Part shown: in pieces, positions 17,148 through 26,231 of the stretch
Numbering within the stretch: position 1 is the first letter of the stretch
Layout of the letters: each line of letters begins with the position of its first letter
Source of the DNA: Gammaproteobacteria bacterium
Lineage (GTDB): Bacteria > Pseudomonadota > Gammaproteobacteria > Pseudomonadales > Pseudohongiellaceae
NCBI GenBank assembly: GCA_041395725.1
Contig: JAWKZW010000001.1
Location: 3,224,001 to 3,288,000, forward strand
DNA length: 64,000 bases
Direction of reading: 5' to 3'
The notes under the pieces: model-generated
Databases searched by the model: none
Seen by the model: only the letters and a program-made list of their open reading frames with translations
What the model was told of the DNA's origin: nothing
Program-made: the position numbers and the translations under genes

Positions 17148-19631
17148 TTAGCTGGAAACCACCACATTAACCAGTCGGCCCGGTACGACGATGACTTTGC
17201 GTACCTCGCCCTCGCTTGTATAGCGCCGGATGGTTTCGTGGTCGAGGGCCAGCTTTTCCAGAGTCTGTCGATCGGCGTCTTTGTCCACCTCAATCTTGGC
17301 CCGCAGCTTGCCATTGACCTGCAGGACTATAACGAGTGTGGATTGCTTGAGTGCCGCCCTGTCCACTGTGGGCCAGGGTGCATCAATGACCGCTTCACTG
17401 TGCCCGAGGTGCTGCCACAGAACGTGGCAGATATGGGGCACTACGGGCGCCAGCATCAGTACCACCGTGGACAGTGCTTCGGTAACCAGGGCGTTATCCA
17501 GATCGGTGTCACTTTGTTCGACAAACTTGTAAGTGTCATTGATCAGCCCCATCACCGCAGCGATGGCGGTATTGAAGGTCTGCCGGCGGCCGAAATCGTC
17601 GCCGACTTTCTCCAGCGTACTGTGAATGGCAAAACGGAACTGCTGCTGTCGTTCGCTCAGGTTGCCATGGTCCAGCTTCGCCGGATCCGCTGGCTGATGG
17701 TCCGCCACTATTTTCCACAGCCTTTTCAGAAAACGATAGCTGCCTTCCACGCCGCTGTCGGACCATTCGAGCGACTGGTCCGGTGGCGCGGCGAACATGG
17801 TGAACATGCGGACTGTGTCGGCACCGTACTTTTCGATCAGGGACAGGGGGTCGACGGTGTTGCCCTTGGACTTGGACATTTTACTGCCGTCCTTCAATAC
17901 CATGCCCTGGGTAAGCAGCCGGGTGAAGGGTTCGTCCGAACTCAGCAGCCCTTCGTCACGCAGCAGTTTGTGGAAAAAGCGCGCATACAGCAGGTGCAGG
18001 ATGGCGTGCTCTATGCCACCGATATACTGATCCACCGGCAGCCAGTAGTCGGCCCGCTCGTCGAGCATGGCATCGTCCAGGTCGCGGCAGGCATAGCGTG
18101 CATAGTACCAGGAAGATTCCACGAAGGTGTCGAAGGTATCGGTTTCTCGCTCGGCCTCGCCGCCACATTCCGGGCAGCTGGTCCGGTAGAACGACGGCAT
18201 TTTTTTGAGTGGTGAGCCGCTGGCGTCGAACTCAATGTCGGTTGGCAACAGCACCGGGAGATCTTCCTCGGGTACCGGTACGGTGCCACACTGCTGACAG
18301 TTGATGATGGGAATCGGAGTACCCCAGTAGCGCTGCCGGGATACGCCCCAGTCCCGCAGGCGGAAATTCACCTGGCGCTGGCCTTTGCCCTGCTCGGTCA
18401 GAAATTTCTCGATGGCCGAAAACGCCTGCTCAAAGTTCAGGCCGTCAAACTGCCCGGAATTGATGAGCAGGCCCTTTTCAACAAAGGCTTCACTGCCCAG
18501 ATCACAGGGCGTGTCGGTGCTGGCGGGTTGGATGACCTGCTTAACCGGGAGGCTGTACTTGCGGGCGAATTCCCAGTCCCGCTGGTCGTGTCCCGGTACC
18601 GCCATGACCGCGCCGGACCCATAACTCATCAGTACGAAATTTGCCACGTAGACCGGCACCTGGTCGCCGCTGATGGGGTTAATGGCCTGCAGCCCGGTAT
18701 CGATACCGAGTTTCTCCATGGTAGCCATGTCGGCTTCGGCCGTCTTGGTATGGGACTGTTCTTCGATGAAGGCTCTGACCGCGGGGTTTGTTTCAGCGGC
18801 CAGTTCAGCCAACGGGTGTTGAGGGGCTACCGCCACATAGGTCACACCCATCAGCGTATCCGGACGGGTGGTATAGACAGACAGAGTCTGGTAGGCCGCG
18901 TCATCCTGGTCAGCGACTTCGAACTGCAGTTCAATACCTACCGAGCGGCCTATCCAGTTGGTTTGCATGGTGCGCACCTGTTCCGGCCAGCCGTCAAGTT
19001 TATCCAGGTCGTCCAGCAATTCCTGGGCGTAATCGGTAATTTTGATGAACCACTGGGGAATCTTGCGGCGCTCCACGAGGGCGCCTGACCGCCAGCCACG
19101 CCCGTCGACAACCTGCTCATTGGCCAGCACAGTCTGGTCAACCGGATCCCAGTTGACCTCGGCCTCCCGTTTGTAGACCAGGCCTTTCTTGAACAGGCGA
19201 GTGAAAAACCACTGCTCCCAGCGGTAATAGCCCGGGTGGCAGGTCGCCAGTTCCCGGTGCCAGTCGTAGGCAAAGCCCAGCTGTTTGAACTGCCCGCGCA
19301 TGTAGTCGATATTGCTGTATGTCCAGCCAGCCGGCGGCACCTGCTTCTGGATGGCCGCGTTCTCGGCCGGCAGGCCAAACGCATCCCAGCCCATGGGTTG
19401 CAGCACATGCTTACCCTGCATGCGCTGAAAGCGACTGATCACGTCACCGATGGTGTAGTTCCTGACATGGCCCATGTGCAGGTGGCCGCTGGGGTAGGGG
19501 AACATGGACAGGCAGTAGAATTTCTCCTTGCCGGTGTTTTCCTCGGCCCGGAAGCTGTCGTTGGTTTCCCAGTATTGCTGGGCCGCTGATTCCACCTCAG
19601 CGGGGGTGTAGGTATCGTTAATACTGCTCAT
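17148..19631 (-). CDS. leuS: Leucyl-tRNA synthetase
   Basis: Class I synthetase charging tRNA-Leu. The 827-residue protein has the HIGH-type motif as HMGH (PYPSGHLHMGHVRNY), the CP1 editing domain with its threonine-rich TTRPDTLMGVTY, a zinc-like CPECGGEAER segment and the catalytic KMSKSKGN. The open frame extends 17 codons upstream, but the ATG of MSSINDTYTP at 19631 matches the family's normal beginning. It heads the leuS-lptE-holA group. Upstream lie copies of the short family 3 repeat. Confidence 0.97.
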   Translation of the reverse strand: MSSINDTYTPAEVESAAQQYWETNDSFRAEENTGKEKFYCLSMFPYPSGHLHMGHVRNYTIGDVISRFQRMQGKHVLQPMGWDAFGLPAENAAIQKQVPPAGWTYSNIDYMRGQFKQLGFAYDWHRELATCHPGYYRWEQWFFTRLFKKGLVYKREAEVNWDPVDQTVLANEQVVDGRGWRSGALVERRKIPQWFIKITDYAQELLDDLDKLDGWPEQVRTMQTNWIGRSVGIELQFEVADQDDAAYQTLSVYTTRPDTLMGVTYVAVAPQHPLAELAAETNPAVRAFIEEQSHTKTAEADMATMEKLGIDTGLQAINPISGDQVPVYVANFVLMSYGSGAVMAVPGHDQRDWEFARKYSLPVKQVIQPASTDTPCDLGSEAFVEKGLLINSGQFDGLNFEQAFSAIEKFLTEQGKGQRQVNFRLRDWGVSRQRYWGTPIPIINCQQCGTVPVPEEDLPVLLPTDIEFDASGSPLKKMPSFYRTSCPECGGEAERETDTFDTFVESSWYYARYACRDLDDAMLDERADYWLPVDQYIGGIEHAILHLLYARFFHKLLRDEGLLSSDEPFTRLLTQGMVLKDGSKMSKSKGNTVDPLSLIEKYGADTVRMFTMFAAPPDQSLEWSDSGVEGSYRFLKRLWKIVADHQPADPAKLDHGNLSERQQQFRFAIHSTLEKVGDDFGRRQTFNTAIAAVMGLINDTYKFVEQSDTDLDNALVTEALSTVVLMLAPVVPHICHVLWQHLGHSEAVIDAPWPTVDRAALKQSTLVIVLQVNGKLRAKIEVDKDADRQTLEKLALDHETIRRYTSEGEVRKVIVVPGRLVNVVVSS

Positions 19632-19728
19632 GGTTTCTGTATTCGCTGCATGCTGTGAGACACCGGTTCGGTGCGGGGTCAAGAATACCCCAGGGTGGAT
19701 GTTTCACCAAATGCCGGCTCGTACTGGA

Positions 19729-19822
19729 GAACCTCTGATTAATTACTAAAGTGCAGAACGTTGTGGTAATTAATCAGAGGCTCCTTAATATCAGGGTGTT
19801 GTGGTAATCAGTCAGAGGTCCC
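19729..19822. repeat. Family 3 short repeat, three adjacent units
   Basis: Unit 1 (19729-19746, GAACCTCTGATTAATTAC) is inverted relative to unit 2 (19761-19783, with TAATTAATCAGAGGCTCC), so they can form a stem-loop. Unit 3 (19797-19822) repeats TGTTGTGGTAATCAGTCAGAGG and reaches the corC stop codon. The same motif recurs near 33317, 41796 and 50499. Confidence 0.75.
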
Positions 19823-20704
19823 CTAGCGACCCAGTTTGGAAATCTTTTTCGTACCGGCGTCCAACAGGCTGGAAGTTACTTTGAGAAGTTTGATCTGGCG
19901 GCTGTCTGCATTCAGGACCGTAAACAGAAACGGACCAATGTTGATCTTTTCGTCCCGCTCCGGAATATGGCCAAAGCGCTGCAGAACCAGCCCGCCGATG
20001 GTGGAGAATTCCTGTTCGCTGAATGCGGTATTGAAGTGTTCGTTGAACTCGTCGATGGGGGTAAGAGCTTTGACGATATGATTTTCATCATCAAATCGCT
20101 TGATGTAGCTCTCGTCGTCGACGTCGTATTCGTCTTCGATTTCCCCGACGATCTGTTCCAGTACATCTTCAATGGTTACCGCTCCGCAGACACTGCCATA
20201 CTCATCGATAACAATCGCCATGTGGTGTCGGGTTTCGCGGAACTCTTTCAGCAGCACGTTGAGTCGCTTGCTTTCCGGTACGAACGTGGCAGGTCTCACA
20301 ATATCCTTGATGGAGAACTTGTCGACATTCTGCTGTAAAACCAGAGGCAGCAGGTCCTTGGCCAATAGAATGCCAAGCACACTGTCAATATTTTCGCCAA
20401 TAACGGGGTAACGGGAGTGAGCTTCCTTCGCCACCTGCTCGATGATCTCCTGGGGTGACAGTGTGGCGGAGACTGTCACCAGCTGGGAGCGTGGGATCAT
20501 GATTTCCCGGACCTGCATGTTGGATACCTGCAGCGCACCTTCGATGATGCTGAGCGCATCGGAGTCCAGAACCTTGTCCTGCTCGGCATTACGTAACACC
20601 GCCAATAGACTCTGCACGTCGTTGGGTTCGTCGGAAAAGATCTGGGTAATTCTGTCCAGCCAGGAGCGGGGTTTCTGCTCGGTATCAGATGGCTCTTCGG
20701 TCAT
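19823..20704 (-). CDS. corC: CorC/HlyC-family CBS-domain protein (YbeX)
   Basis: A 293-residue cytoplasmic protein with two CBS domains (MVREIMIPRSQL-type opening in MQVREIMIPRSQLVTV, and DIVRPATFVPESKRLNVLL with HMAIVIDEYGSVCGAVTIED) followed by a CorC_HlyC C-terminal domain. Members are linked to magnesium/cobalt efflux and, for YbeX, to ribosome metabolism. It is 45 bases downstream of ybeY, in the miaB-ybeZ-ybeY-ybeX order. In many relatives lnt follows; here leuS is next upstream on the map and no lnt is present between. Confidence 0.93.
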   Translation of the reverse strand: MTEEPSDTEQKPRSWLDRITQIFSDEPNDVQSLLAVLRNAEQDKVLDSDALSIIEGALQVSNMQVREIMIPRSQLVTVSATLSPQEIIEQVAKEAHSRYPVIGENIDSVLGILLAKDLLPLVLQQNVDKFSIKDIVRPATFVPESKRLNVLLKEFRETRHHMAIVIDEYGSVCGAVTIEDVLEQIVGEIEDEYDVDDESYIKRFDDENHIVKALTPIDEFNEHFNTAFSEQEFSTIGGLVLQRFGHIPERDEKINIGPFLFTVLNADSRQIKLLKVTSSLLDAGTKKISKLGR

Positions 20705-20749
20705 GTCCGCTTGAATCTCATGTTGCCGCTGTAAAAGTGTTAACAGGCC

Positions 20750-21229
20750 CTAGTTAATCAGGTAAGGGTTTGGGAAACCCAGTGTTTTCAGCACGTCTGT
20801 TTCCAGCGACTCCATGGCTTCCGCCTCTTCAGGGGTTTCGTGCCGGTAGCCGTGCAGGTGCAGGAATCCGTGTGTCAGCAGATGTGCCCAGTGAGCCTCC
20901 CGGCTCTTGCCCTGCGCGCTGGCTTCCGCCAGTACTACAGGCGCACAGATTGCCAGGTCACCCAGTGGCAGCCTTGCCAGGCTGTCTAGCACCTGGTCCG
21001 GCAATTCGCAGCTGAAAGACAACACGTTGGTTGGCGAGTCTTTGCCTCGGTAATCACGATTCAATGCCGCCGACTCCGCTTCATCCACCACACGAATACT
21101 CAGGAAGAGCGGTTTTCCGGGCCGCGCCAACTGGCGGCTGGCGGCGGTCAACCAGGTTTCCATGTCGCTGGCCTGGGGAACCCAGTGGTCCGGACAGCCG
21201 TTGTCCAATTCAACTTTCACGCTGTTCAC
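20750..21229 (-). CDS. ybeY: Endoribonuclease YbeY
   Basis: Metal-dependent RNase that takes part in 16S rRNA 3' maturation and ribosome quality control. The 159-residue protein carries the three zinc-binding histidines in THGFLHLHGYRHETPEEAEAM. In the relatives I know the residue before the last histidine is aspartate (GYDH); here it is arginine. The zinc ligands themselves are intact. The gene overlaps ybeZ by 20 bases and precedes corC, so translational coupling is likely. Confidence 0.95.
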   Translation of the reverse strand: MNSVKVELDNGCPDHWVPQASDMETWLTAASRQLARPGKPLFLSIRVVDEAESAALNRDYRGKDSPTNVLSFSCELPDQVLDSLARLPLGDLAICAPVVLAEASAQGKSREAHWAHLLTHGFLHLHGYRHETPEEAEAMESLETDVLKTLGFPNPYLIN

Positions 21230-22235
21230 GGTCGTTTATCGAGGCGTTGTCCGGGCCGAGATTGGCAATCGTCTGGCGGTCATGGGCATCGTAGGCCTCG
21301 ACGATTTTCTGTACCAGCCGGTGCCTCACGACATCCCTGGCGTCGAAATAGGTAAAGCCGATGTCGTCAATGCCTTCGAGTACCTTGGTGGCATGGACCA
21401 GGCCTGATCGGGTCCCCTTCGGCAGGTCGATCTGAGTAACGTCGCCGGTTATAACCGCGGTAGAGCCAAAACCTATCCGGGTCAGAAACATTTTCATCTG
21501 GGAGGCCGTGGTGTTCTGGCTTTCATCCAGGATGATAAAGGAATTGTTCAGCGTTCGGCCGCGCATGTAGGCCAGTGGCGCTACCTCGATGACGTTTTTC
21601 TCAATCAGCCGTCCGACCCGCTCGAAGCCGAGCATTTCGTAGAGAGCATCATAAAGGGGGCGCAGATAGGGGTCGATCTTCTGGGCCAGGTCACCCGGCA
21701 GGAAACCGAGCTTTTCCCCGGCTTCAACTGCGGGGCGGACCAGAAGCAGACGGCTTACCTGCTCCTGCACCAGGGCTTCCACCGCGCAGGCTACCGCCAG
21801 GTAAGTCTTACCGGTGCCGGCCGGACCGATACCGAAGTTGATATCATGCTGCTTGATGGACTTGACGTAGTCCTGCTGGTGTCTGGTACGAGGCTTGACG
21901 GAGCTTTTAGGTGTGCGGATTAACGATTCGTCAGCAGGCCCCTGCTCGGGGGCGTCTTCCTGTTGAGACTCGCGCAGGGCGAGATGTACCTGGTCGGGGC
22001 TCAGGGTTTCGCCATTCCGGGTAGCCAGGTAAAGGGCTTTCAGCACCTTCCCCCCACCTTCAATAGCTGCCTCCGAGCCGGACAGACGGAACTGGTTGCC
22101 GCGCTGCTGGATTTTAACCGCCAGGGAATTCTCGATCTGGTGAATATGCTCGTTGAGCCGCCCGCAAAGGCTTGCCAGGCGCTGCGCATTGTCTGGGAGC
22201 AGGGTTATGCTCCGGGAGTGAATCTGTTCGGTCAT
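21210..22235 (-). CDS. ybeZ: PhoH-like ATPase YbeZ
   Basis: A 341-residue P-loop ATPase of the PhoH family, thought to work with YbeY in RNA metabolism. Walker A is GPAGTGKTYLAVACA and Walker B is FIILDESQNTT. The N-terminal region (HIHQIENSLAVKIQQRGNQFRLSG is the characteristic KH-like start) matches YbeZ rather than cytoplasmic PhoH2. Its end overlaps ybeY. Confidence 0.95.
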   Translation of the reverse strand: MTEQIHSRSITLLPDNAQRLASLCGRLNEHIHQIENSLAVKIQQRGNQFRLSGSEAAIEGGGKVLKALYLATRNGETLSPDQVHLALRESQQEDAPEQGPADESLIRTPKSSVKPRTRHQQDYVKSIKQHDINFGIGPAGTGKTYLAVACAVEALVQEQVSRLLLVRPAVEAGEKLGFLPGDLAQKIDPYLRPLYDALYEMLGFERVGRLIEKNVIEVAPLAYMRGRTLNNSFIILDESQNTTASQMKMFLTRIGFGSTAVITGDVTQIDLPKGTRSGLVHATKVLEGIDDIGFTYFDARDVVRHRLVQKIVEAYDAHDRQTIANLGPDNASINDREQRES

Positions 22236-22338
22236 GAAACGGGGGTCAGAACCTCGAGCTGATCATAGTGCCGGTAGTATACCAATCTGACACCGGTTGT
22301 AAGCATTTTAATGCCACAATTATTGATCTTGATGGGCT

Positions 22339-23709
22339 TCAGAGCTCTCCGCGCAGGGAATTGCTGTAAGCGTCAAGAATTTTTACATCCGCAAACTGTC
22401 CGATCAGGCTGTAGTCATCGCAGCGAAAATTGACCACCCGGTTGTTTTCGGTGCGACCCTGCAATTCGCCGGGGTCTTTTACCGACGGGCCGGTTACCAG
22501 AATACGCTCGGTGCCTCCTACCATGGCCTGGGCAATGGCGCGGGCCTGGGCATTGATCTGTGCCTGCAGGGTGGCGAGCCGGTGTTTCTTTTCCTGTTCG
22601 GGGGTTTCATCTTTCAGGTCGGCGGCCGGCGTGCCGGGGCGGGCACTGTAGATAAAGCTGAAGGAAAGATCGAATCCGATTTCGATAATCAGGTTCATGG
22701 TGTCTTCGAAGTCGCGATTGGTCTCGCCGGGGAAGCCGATGATAAAATCCGACGACAGACTGATGTCCGGGCGAATAGCCCGGATCCTGCGGATTATCGA
22801 TTTGTATTCCAGAGCAGTGTGCCCTCGCTTCATGGCGGCCAGGATGCGATCGGACCCGCTCTGGACCGGCAGGTGCAGGTGGCTGACCAGCTCCGGAACC
22901 TGGCCGTATACATTAATGAGGTTGCTGGTGAATTCTACCGGGTGCGAGGTGGTATAGCGGATTCTGTCGATTCCGTCGATGCTGGCAACGTAGTTGATCA
23001 GGGTCGCCAGATCGATAATCTCACCTTGATGGCTCAGGCCACGATAGGCATTAACGTTCTGCCCCAGCAGGTTGATCTCTCTGACACCCTGACTGGCCAG
23101 ATGCACAGCCTCCGCCAGCACGTCGTCCAGTGGCCGGCTGACTTCCTCGCCGCGGGTATAAGGGACGACGCAGAAGCTGCAGTATTTACTGCAACCCTCC
23201 ATGACGGTCAGAAAAGCCTGGCAGCCGGTTACTTCCGGCTCCGGCAGGCGATCAAATTTCTCAATTTCCGGGAAGCTGATATCCACCACTGGCCCTGAAC
23301 CGGTCGCGGCGGCCAGCATCTCCGGCAGTTTGTGCAGGGTCTGGGGGCCGAAAACCACGTCCACATAAGGGGCTCGACGGCCGATAGCAGCGCCTTCCTG
23401 GCTGGCTACACAGCCTCCCACGGCTATCTTCAACTGCGGGTTCTGCTCTTTCAGAGCCCGCCAGCGACCCAGCTGGTGAAAAACTTTCTCCTGGGCCTTC
23501 TCCCGAATCGAGCAGGTATTGAGCAGCAGCAGATCGGCGCTGGCCGGGTCGTCAACCAGTTCGGCGCCCTGGTGCTCCCGGAGTAAATCCAGCATCCTTG
23601 ATGAATCGTACTCGTTCATCTGACAGCCATGGGTCTTAATGAACACCTTGCGTGGCTGTGGGGGCTGGTCCGGATTGTGGATTGCTGGTTTTTCCAAACT
23701 GTCAGTCAT
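22339..23709 (-). CDS. miaB: tRNA-2-methylthio-N6-dimethylallyladenosine synthase MiaB
   Basis: Radical SAM methylthiotransferase that modifies A37 of tRNAs reading codons starting with U. The 456-residue protein has the N-terminal domain cysteines in HGCQMNEYDS, LNTCSIREKAQEK and VGGCVASQEG, the radical SAM cluster CSKYCSFCVVPYTRG and a C-terminal TRAM domain. The open frame runs 72 codons further upstream, but the ATG of MTDSLEKP at 23709 gives the family length. It heads the miaB-ybeZ-ybeY-corC group and is divergent from the DUF1820 gene. Confidence 0.96.
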   Translation of the reverse strand: MTDSLEKPAIHNPDQPPQPRKVFIKTHGCQMNEYDSSRMLDLLREHQGAELVDDPASADLLLLNTCSIREKAQEKVFHQLGRWRALKEQNPQLKIAVGGCVASQEGAAIGRRAPYVDVVFGPQTLHKLPEMLAAATGSGPVVDISFPEIEKFDRLPEPEVTGCQAFLTVMEGCSKYCSFCVVPYTRGEEVSRPLDDVLAEAVHLASQGVREINLLGQNVNAYRGLSHQGEIIDLATLINYVASIDGIDRIRYTTSHPVEFTSNLINVYGQVPELVSHLHLPVQSGSDRILAAMKRGHTALEYKSIIRRIRAIRPDISLSSDFIIGFPGETNRDFEDTMNLIIEIGFDLSFSFIYSARPGTPAADLKDETPEQEKKHRLATLQAQINAQARAIAQAMVGGTERILVTGPSVKDPGELQGRTENNRVVNFRCDDYSLIGQFADVKILDAYSNSLRGEL

Positions 23710-23912
23710 TGCCGTATCGTCAGGTAAATAAATCAGTGCCAGAAAACTGGCGCAAGTATAGCAGTAATTTGGTCGGGTTCCGGATTTGTGCGGGTCCTCG
23801 GCTTGAAAATCATCGCAATAGCCGGATATTAGCGGTAGGCTAGCAGGGTGTTGCTGCGAACAGGACACCTTCGGCCACACACCGACGCAACTCACGGCAA
23901 AGGTAGGAACCC

Positions 23913-24257
23913 ATGGGTAAACCAACTGAAATATACAAGATCACTTTTCTTAATAAGGGGAAGGTTTACGAAATATTTGTGCGCCAGGTTTACCAGAGCG
24001 ACCTGTACGGGTTTATCGAGGTCGAGGAGTTCGTCTTCAATGAACGAACCCAGGTCGTGGTGGATCCATCGGAGGAAAAGCTCAAGGCGGAATTTGCCGA
24101 CGTCAAACGCAGTTTTATCCCCATGCAGGCTATCATGCGTATCGACGAGGTGGAAAAAGGCGGCATCAGCAAAGTCACCAGCGGCGATAACATCACGCCG
24201 TTCCCTTTGCAAATACCAGGGGGCAAATCCGATCGTGGCCGCAGTGATCCGGTCTAG
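23913..24257 (+). CDS. DUF1820 family protein
   Basis: A 114-residue protein (YKITFLNKGKVYEIFVRQVY...) that matches the DUF1820 family found in gammaproteobacteria next to miaB; function unknown. It is soluble, with a beta-rich first half (GFIEVEEFVF) and a polar tail. The ATG is supported by its position and typical opening. Its TAG stop lies within the CTAG that bounds the 158-base hairpin element, so the element begins exactly at the gene end. Confidence 0.85.
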   Translation: MGKPTEIYKITFLNKGKVYEIFVRQVYQSDLYGFIEVEEFVFNERTQVVVDPSEEKLKAEFADVKRSFIPMQAIMRIDEVEKGGISKVTSGDNITPFPLQIPGGKSDRGRSDPV

Positions 24258-24411
24258 GAGGCTGTCGGACTTAACACTGATCTACGGCGGAAAAGCCGGA
24301 TTTCCCGATCTTTTTCGTTAAATAGGTCAACTATTCGCCTCAAAAGATCGAAAAATCTGACTCAAACCGGCTTTCCCTCGTTACGATCGGTTAAGTCCGC
24401 CAGCCTACTAG
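24254..24411. repeat. Hairpin element family 2, 158 bp, CTAG-bounded (MITE-like)
   Basis: Terminal inverted repeats of 22 bases at 24254-24275 and 24390-24411 (core CGGACTTAAC, 20 of 22 paired) with CTAG at each outer end. Further inside, GCCGGATTTCCCGATCTTTT and AAAAGATCG...CCGGCTTTCC extend the pairing, so the whole unit folds into one long imperfect hairpin. It encodes nothing. It fills most of the 309-base gap to the aminotransferase; I see no gene in the rest. CTAG may be a target duplication, as used by some IS families. Confidence 0.8.
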
Positions 24412-24566
24412 CCGGCATCGAAAAGCCAGCCGCGGGCTTCGCTCAGGCGGTTAAAACAGGGTCCGAATACCTTTCAGTTGCTGAGAACCACCGGGTTTTG
24501 TTCCGTGTGTGTGGGAGCGCCCGCCTCGGCTGCGGATCCGGCCGCCCGCCAGTAGGAGCGTACTGC

Positions 24567-25877
24567 TTAACCCAGAGCCCGCTTCACGGTTGCCAGTTCC
24601 ACACACAGCGTAAAAATTTTCATGGCCGCTTCTATCTCGCCCAGCTCCGGGAAAGACGGGGCCAGTCGGATATTGCTGTTTTCCGGATCCTTGCCGTAAG
24701 GCCAGGTTGCCCCGGCCGGGGTCAGTTTGACGCCGGCTGCCCCGGTCAGTGAAACCACCTCTTCAGCCAGCCCCGGTTGGGTATCAAACAACACGAAGTA
24801 ACCACCAGCCGGTTCGGTCCACGTTCCAACTGGCTGTCCGCTGACGGTTTTGCCACCCAGAGCGGACTCCAGGTGCTGCAATACCAGGTCAAATTTTGGC
24901 TTCAGGATCGCACGCTGCTTTTCCATGTGGGCCGCAATGGTGTCGGTATCGCGGAGGAATCTGACGTGTCGCAGCTGATTCACCTTGTCCGGCCCGATAG
25001 TTACGTAAGACAGGTGCTCTGACAGTGCCTTGATATTGGCCTCCGAGCTGGCCAGAAAGGCCATGCCGGCCCCCGCAAAGGTGATCTTGGAGGTTGACCC
25101 CACGGCATAGACAGTATCCAGGGTGCCGTTCTGTTCGCACAAAGTAAGGATGTTGGCCAGCTCAGGCGGGTTTCCCACCAGGTGGTGCACCGCATAGGCG
25201 TTGTCCCAGATTATGCGGAAGCTCCGGCCGGCGAGCCTGCCGAGCCTGGCAAGCCGCTGCACCGTGTCATCGGAATACACAACCCCGCTGGGGTTGGAGT
25301 ATTTAGGGACGCACCAGATACCCTTGATCAGTGGGTCCGACTGCACCAGTTGCTCTACCTGGTCCATGTCCGGGCCGGCGTCATCCATCGCCACGGGAAT
25401 CATGTCGATGCCCAGCGCCTCACAAACAGAAAAGTGGCGGTCATAGCCCGGCGCGGGGCAGAGGAATTTGACCTTGCCAGTTCCCGCTTCCTTCTTCCAG
25501 GACTCACCGTCCGAACTGCCAAACAGGTGATTGTAAAGCACACACTGATACATCAACTGCAGGCTGCTGTTACCGCCCACCAGGGTCTGCTGCAGCCGGC
25601 AGCCAAGATAATCGGCTGCCAGCTGGCGCGCTTCGGGGATCCCGAGCCCGCCGCCATAGTTACGGCAGTCGGTGCCATCAGCAGCCCGGTAGTTGCCCTC
25701 CAGAATACCATCCAGTGAGTCACTGAGAGCGAGCTGGGCAGCCGAAGGTTTGCCCCTTGTCAAATCGAGACTGACCCCCTGGGTCAGGATTTTCTGGTAT
25801 TCGGCCTGTAGCTCTTGAAGCCGATCTTCGAGTGATTCACTGCGGTTATCGCCGCTGGCGGGAGAGTCTGGGTTCAA
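24567..25877 (-). CDS. PLP-dependent aminotransferase, class I/II-like (TTG start)
   Basis: A 436-residue fold-type I enzyme. Signature segments are SLDLTRGKPSAAQLALS, NYGGGLGIPEARQLAADYLG, WCVPKYSNPSGVVYS and the PLP-lysine region AVGSTSKITFAGAGMAF. These resemble the group annotated as aspartate/alanine aminotransferases distant from classical AspC; the exact amino donor is uncertain. The start is TTG at 25877, chosen because AGGAG lies six bases upstream; the longer frame has no such site. It is not in an obvious biosynthetic operon. Confidence 0.85.
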   Translation of the reverse strand: MNPDSPASGDNRSESLEDRLQELQAEYQKILTQGVSLDLTRGKPSAAQLALSDSLDGILEGNYRAADGTDCRNYGGGLGIPEARQLAADYLGCRLQQTLVGGNSSLQLMYQCVLYNHLFGSSDGESWKKEAGTGKVKFLCPAPGYDRHFSVCEALGIDMIPVAMDDAGPDMDQVEQLVQSDPLIKGIWCVPKYSNPSGVVYSDDTVQRLARLGRLAGRSFRIIWDNAYAVHHLVGNPPELANILTLCEQNGTLDTVYAVGSTSKITFAGAGMAFLASSEANIKALSEHLSYVTIGPDKVNQLRHVRFLRDTDTIAAHMEKQRAILKPKFDLVLQHLESALGGKTVSGQPVGTWTEPAGGYFVLFDTQPGLAEEVVSLTGAAGVKLTPAGATWPYGKDPENSNIRLAPSFPELGEIEAAMKIFTLCVELATVKRALG

Positions 25878-25980
25878 TGCCGGCTCCTGAAATAGAAAAA
25901 GAATTAAGCACCTGGTTCCTGCAGCCAAACCAGGAACCTGTTATCGGGGTGTTTGATCGATCTGGCAACTCTTGCCTATC

Positions 25981-26014
25981 TTGTAACTCTTATACACTTG
26001 TAACTCTTATACAC
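25981..26014. repeat. Exact 17-bp tandem repeat
   Basis: TTGTAACTCTTATACAC occurs twice back to back (25981-25997 and 25998-26014), with a decayed third copy just before. The core ACTCTTATACAC equals twelve bases of the IS50 outside end as I remember it. It lies in the 354-base gap between the aminotransferase and srkA, where I see no gene; the srkA promoter should be nearby. Confidence 0.75.
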
Positions 26015-26231
26015 CTCCTGCCCGGCGAAACTCTGATCAATCGCAGAGTATTGCGGCGCCTGGCCAGGGTTACCCTGTCAGGGCCGTCTGCGGCAGGAGT
26101 GTCACCCCAGACACACAAGGGCTCGCAGCAGACAGGCAAGTTTACCCAGTCCACGAGTTCAGGGCCAGAGAGTAAGAGAAGGAATTGCTGTATAGTGCTG
26201 CAGCCAGTCCTACAGCCTTTATTGAGCCGCC

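Noticed and set aside
17070..18215. 381-codon open frame opposite leuS
   Set aside because: Antisense to a clear leucyl-tRNA synthetase, with no family resemblance.
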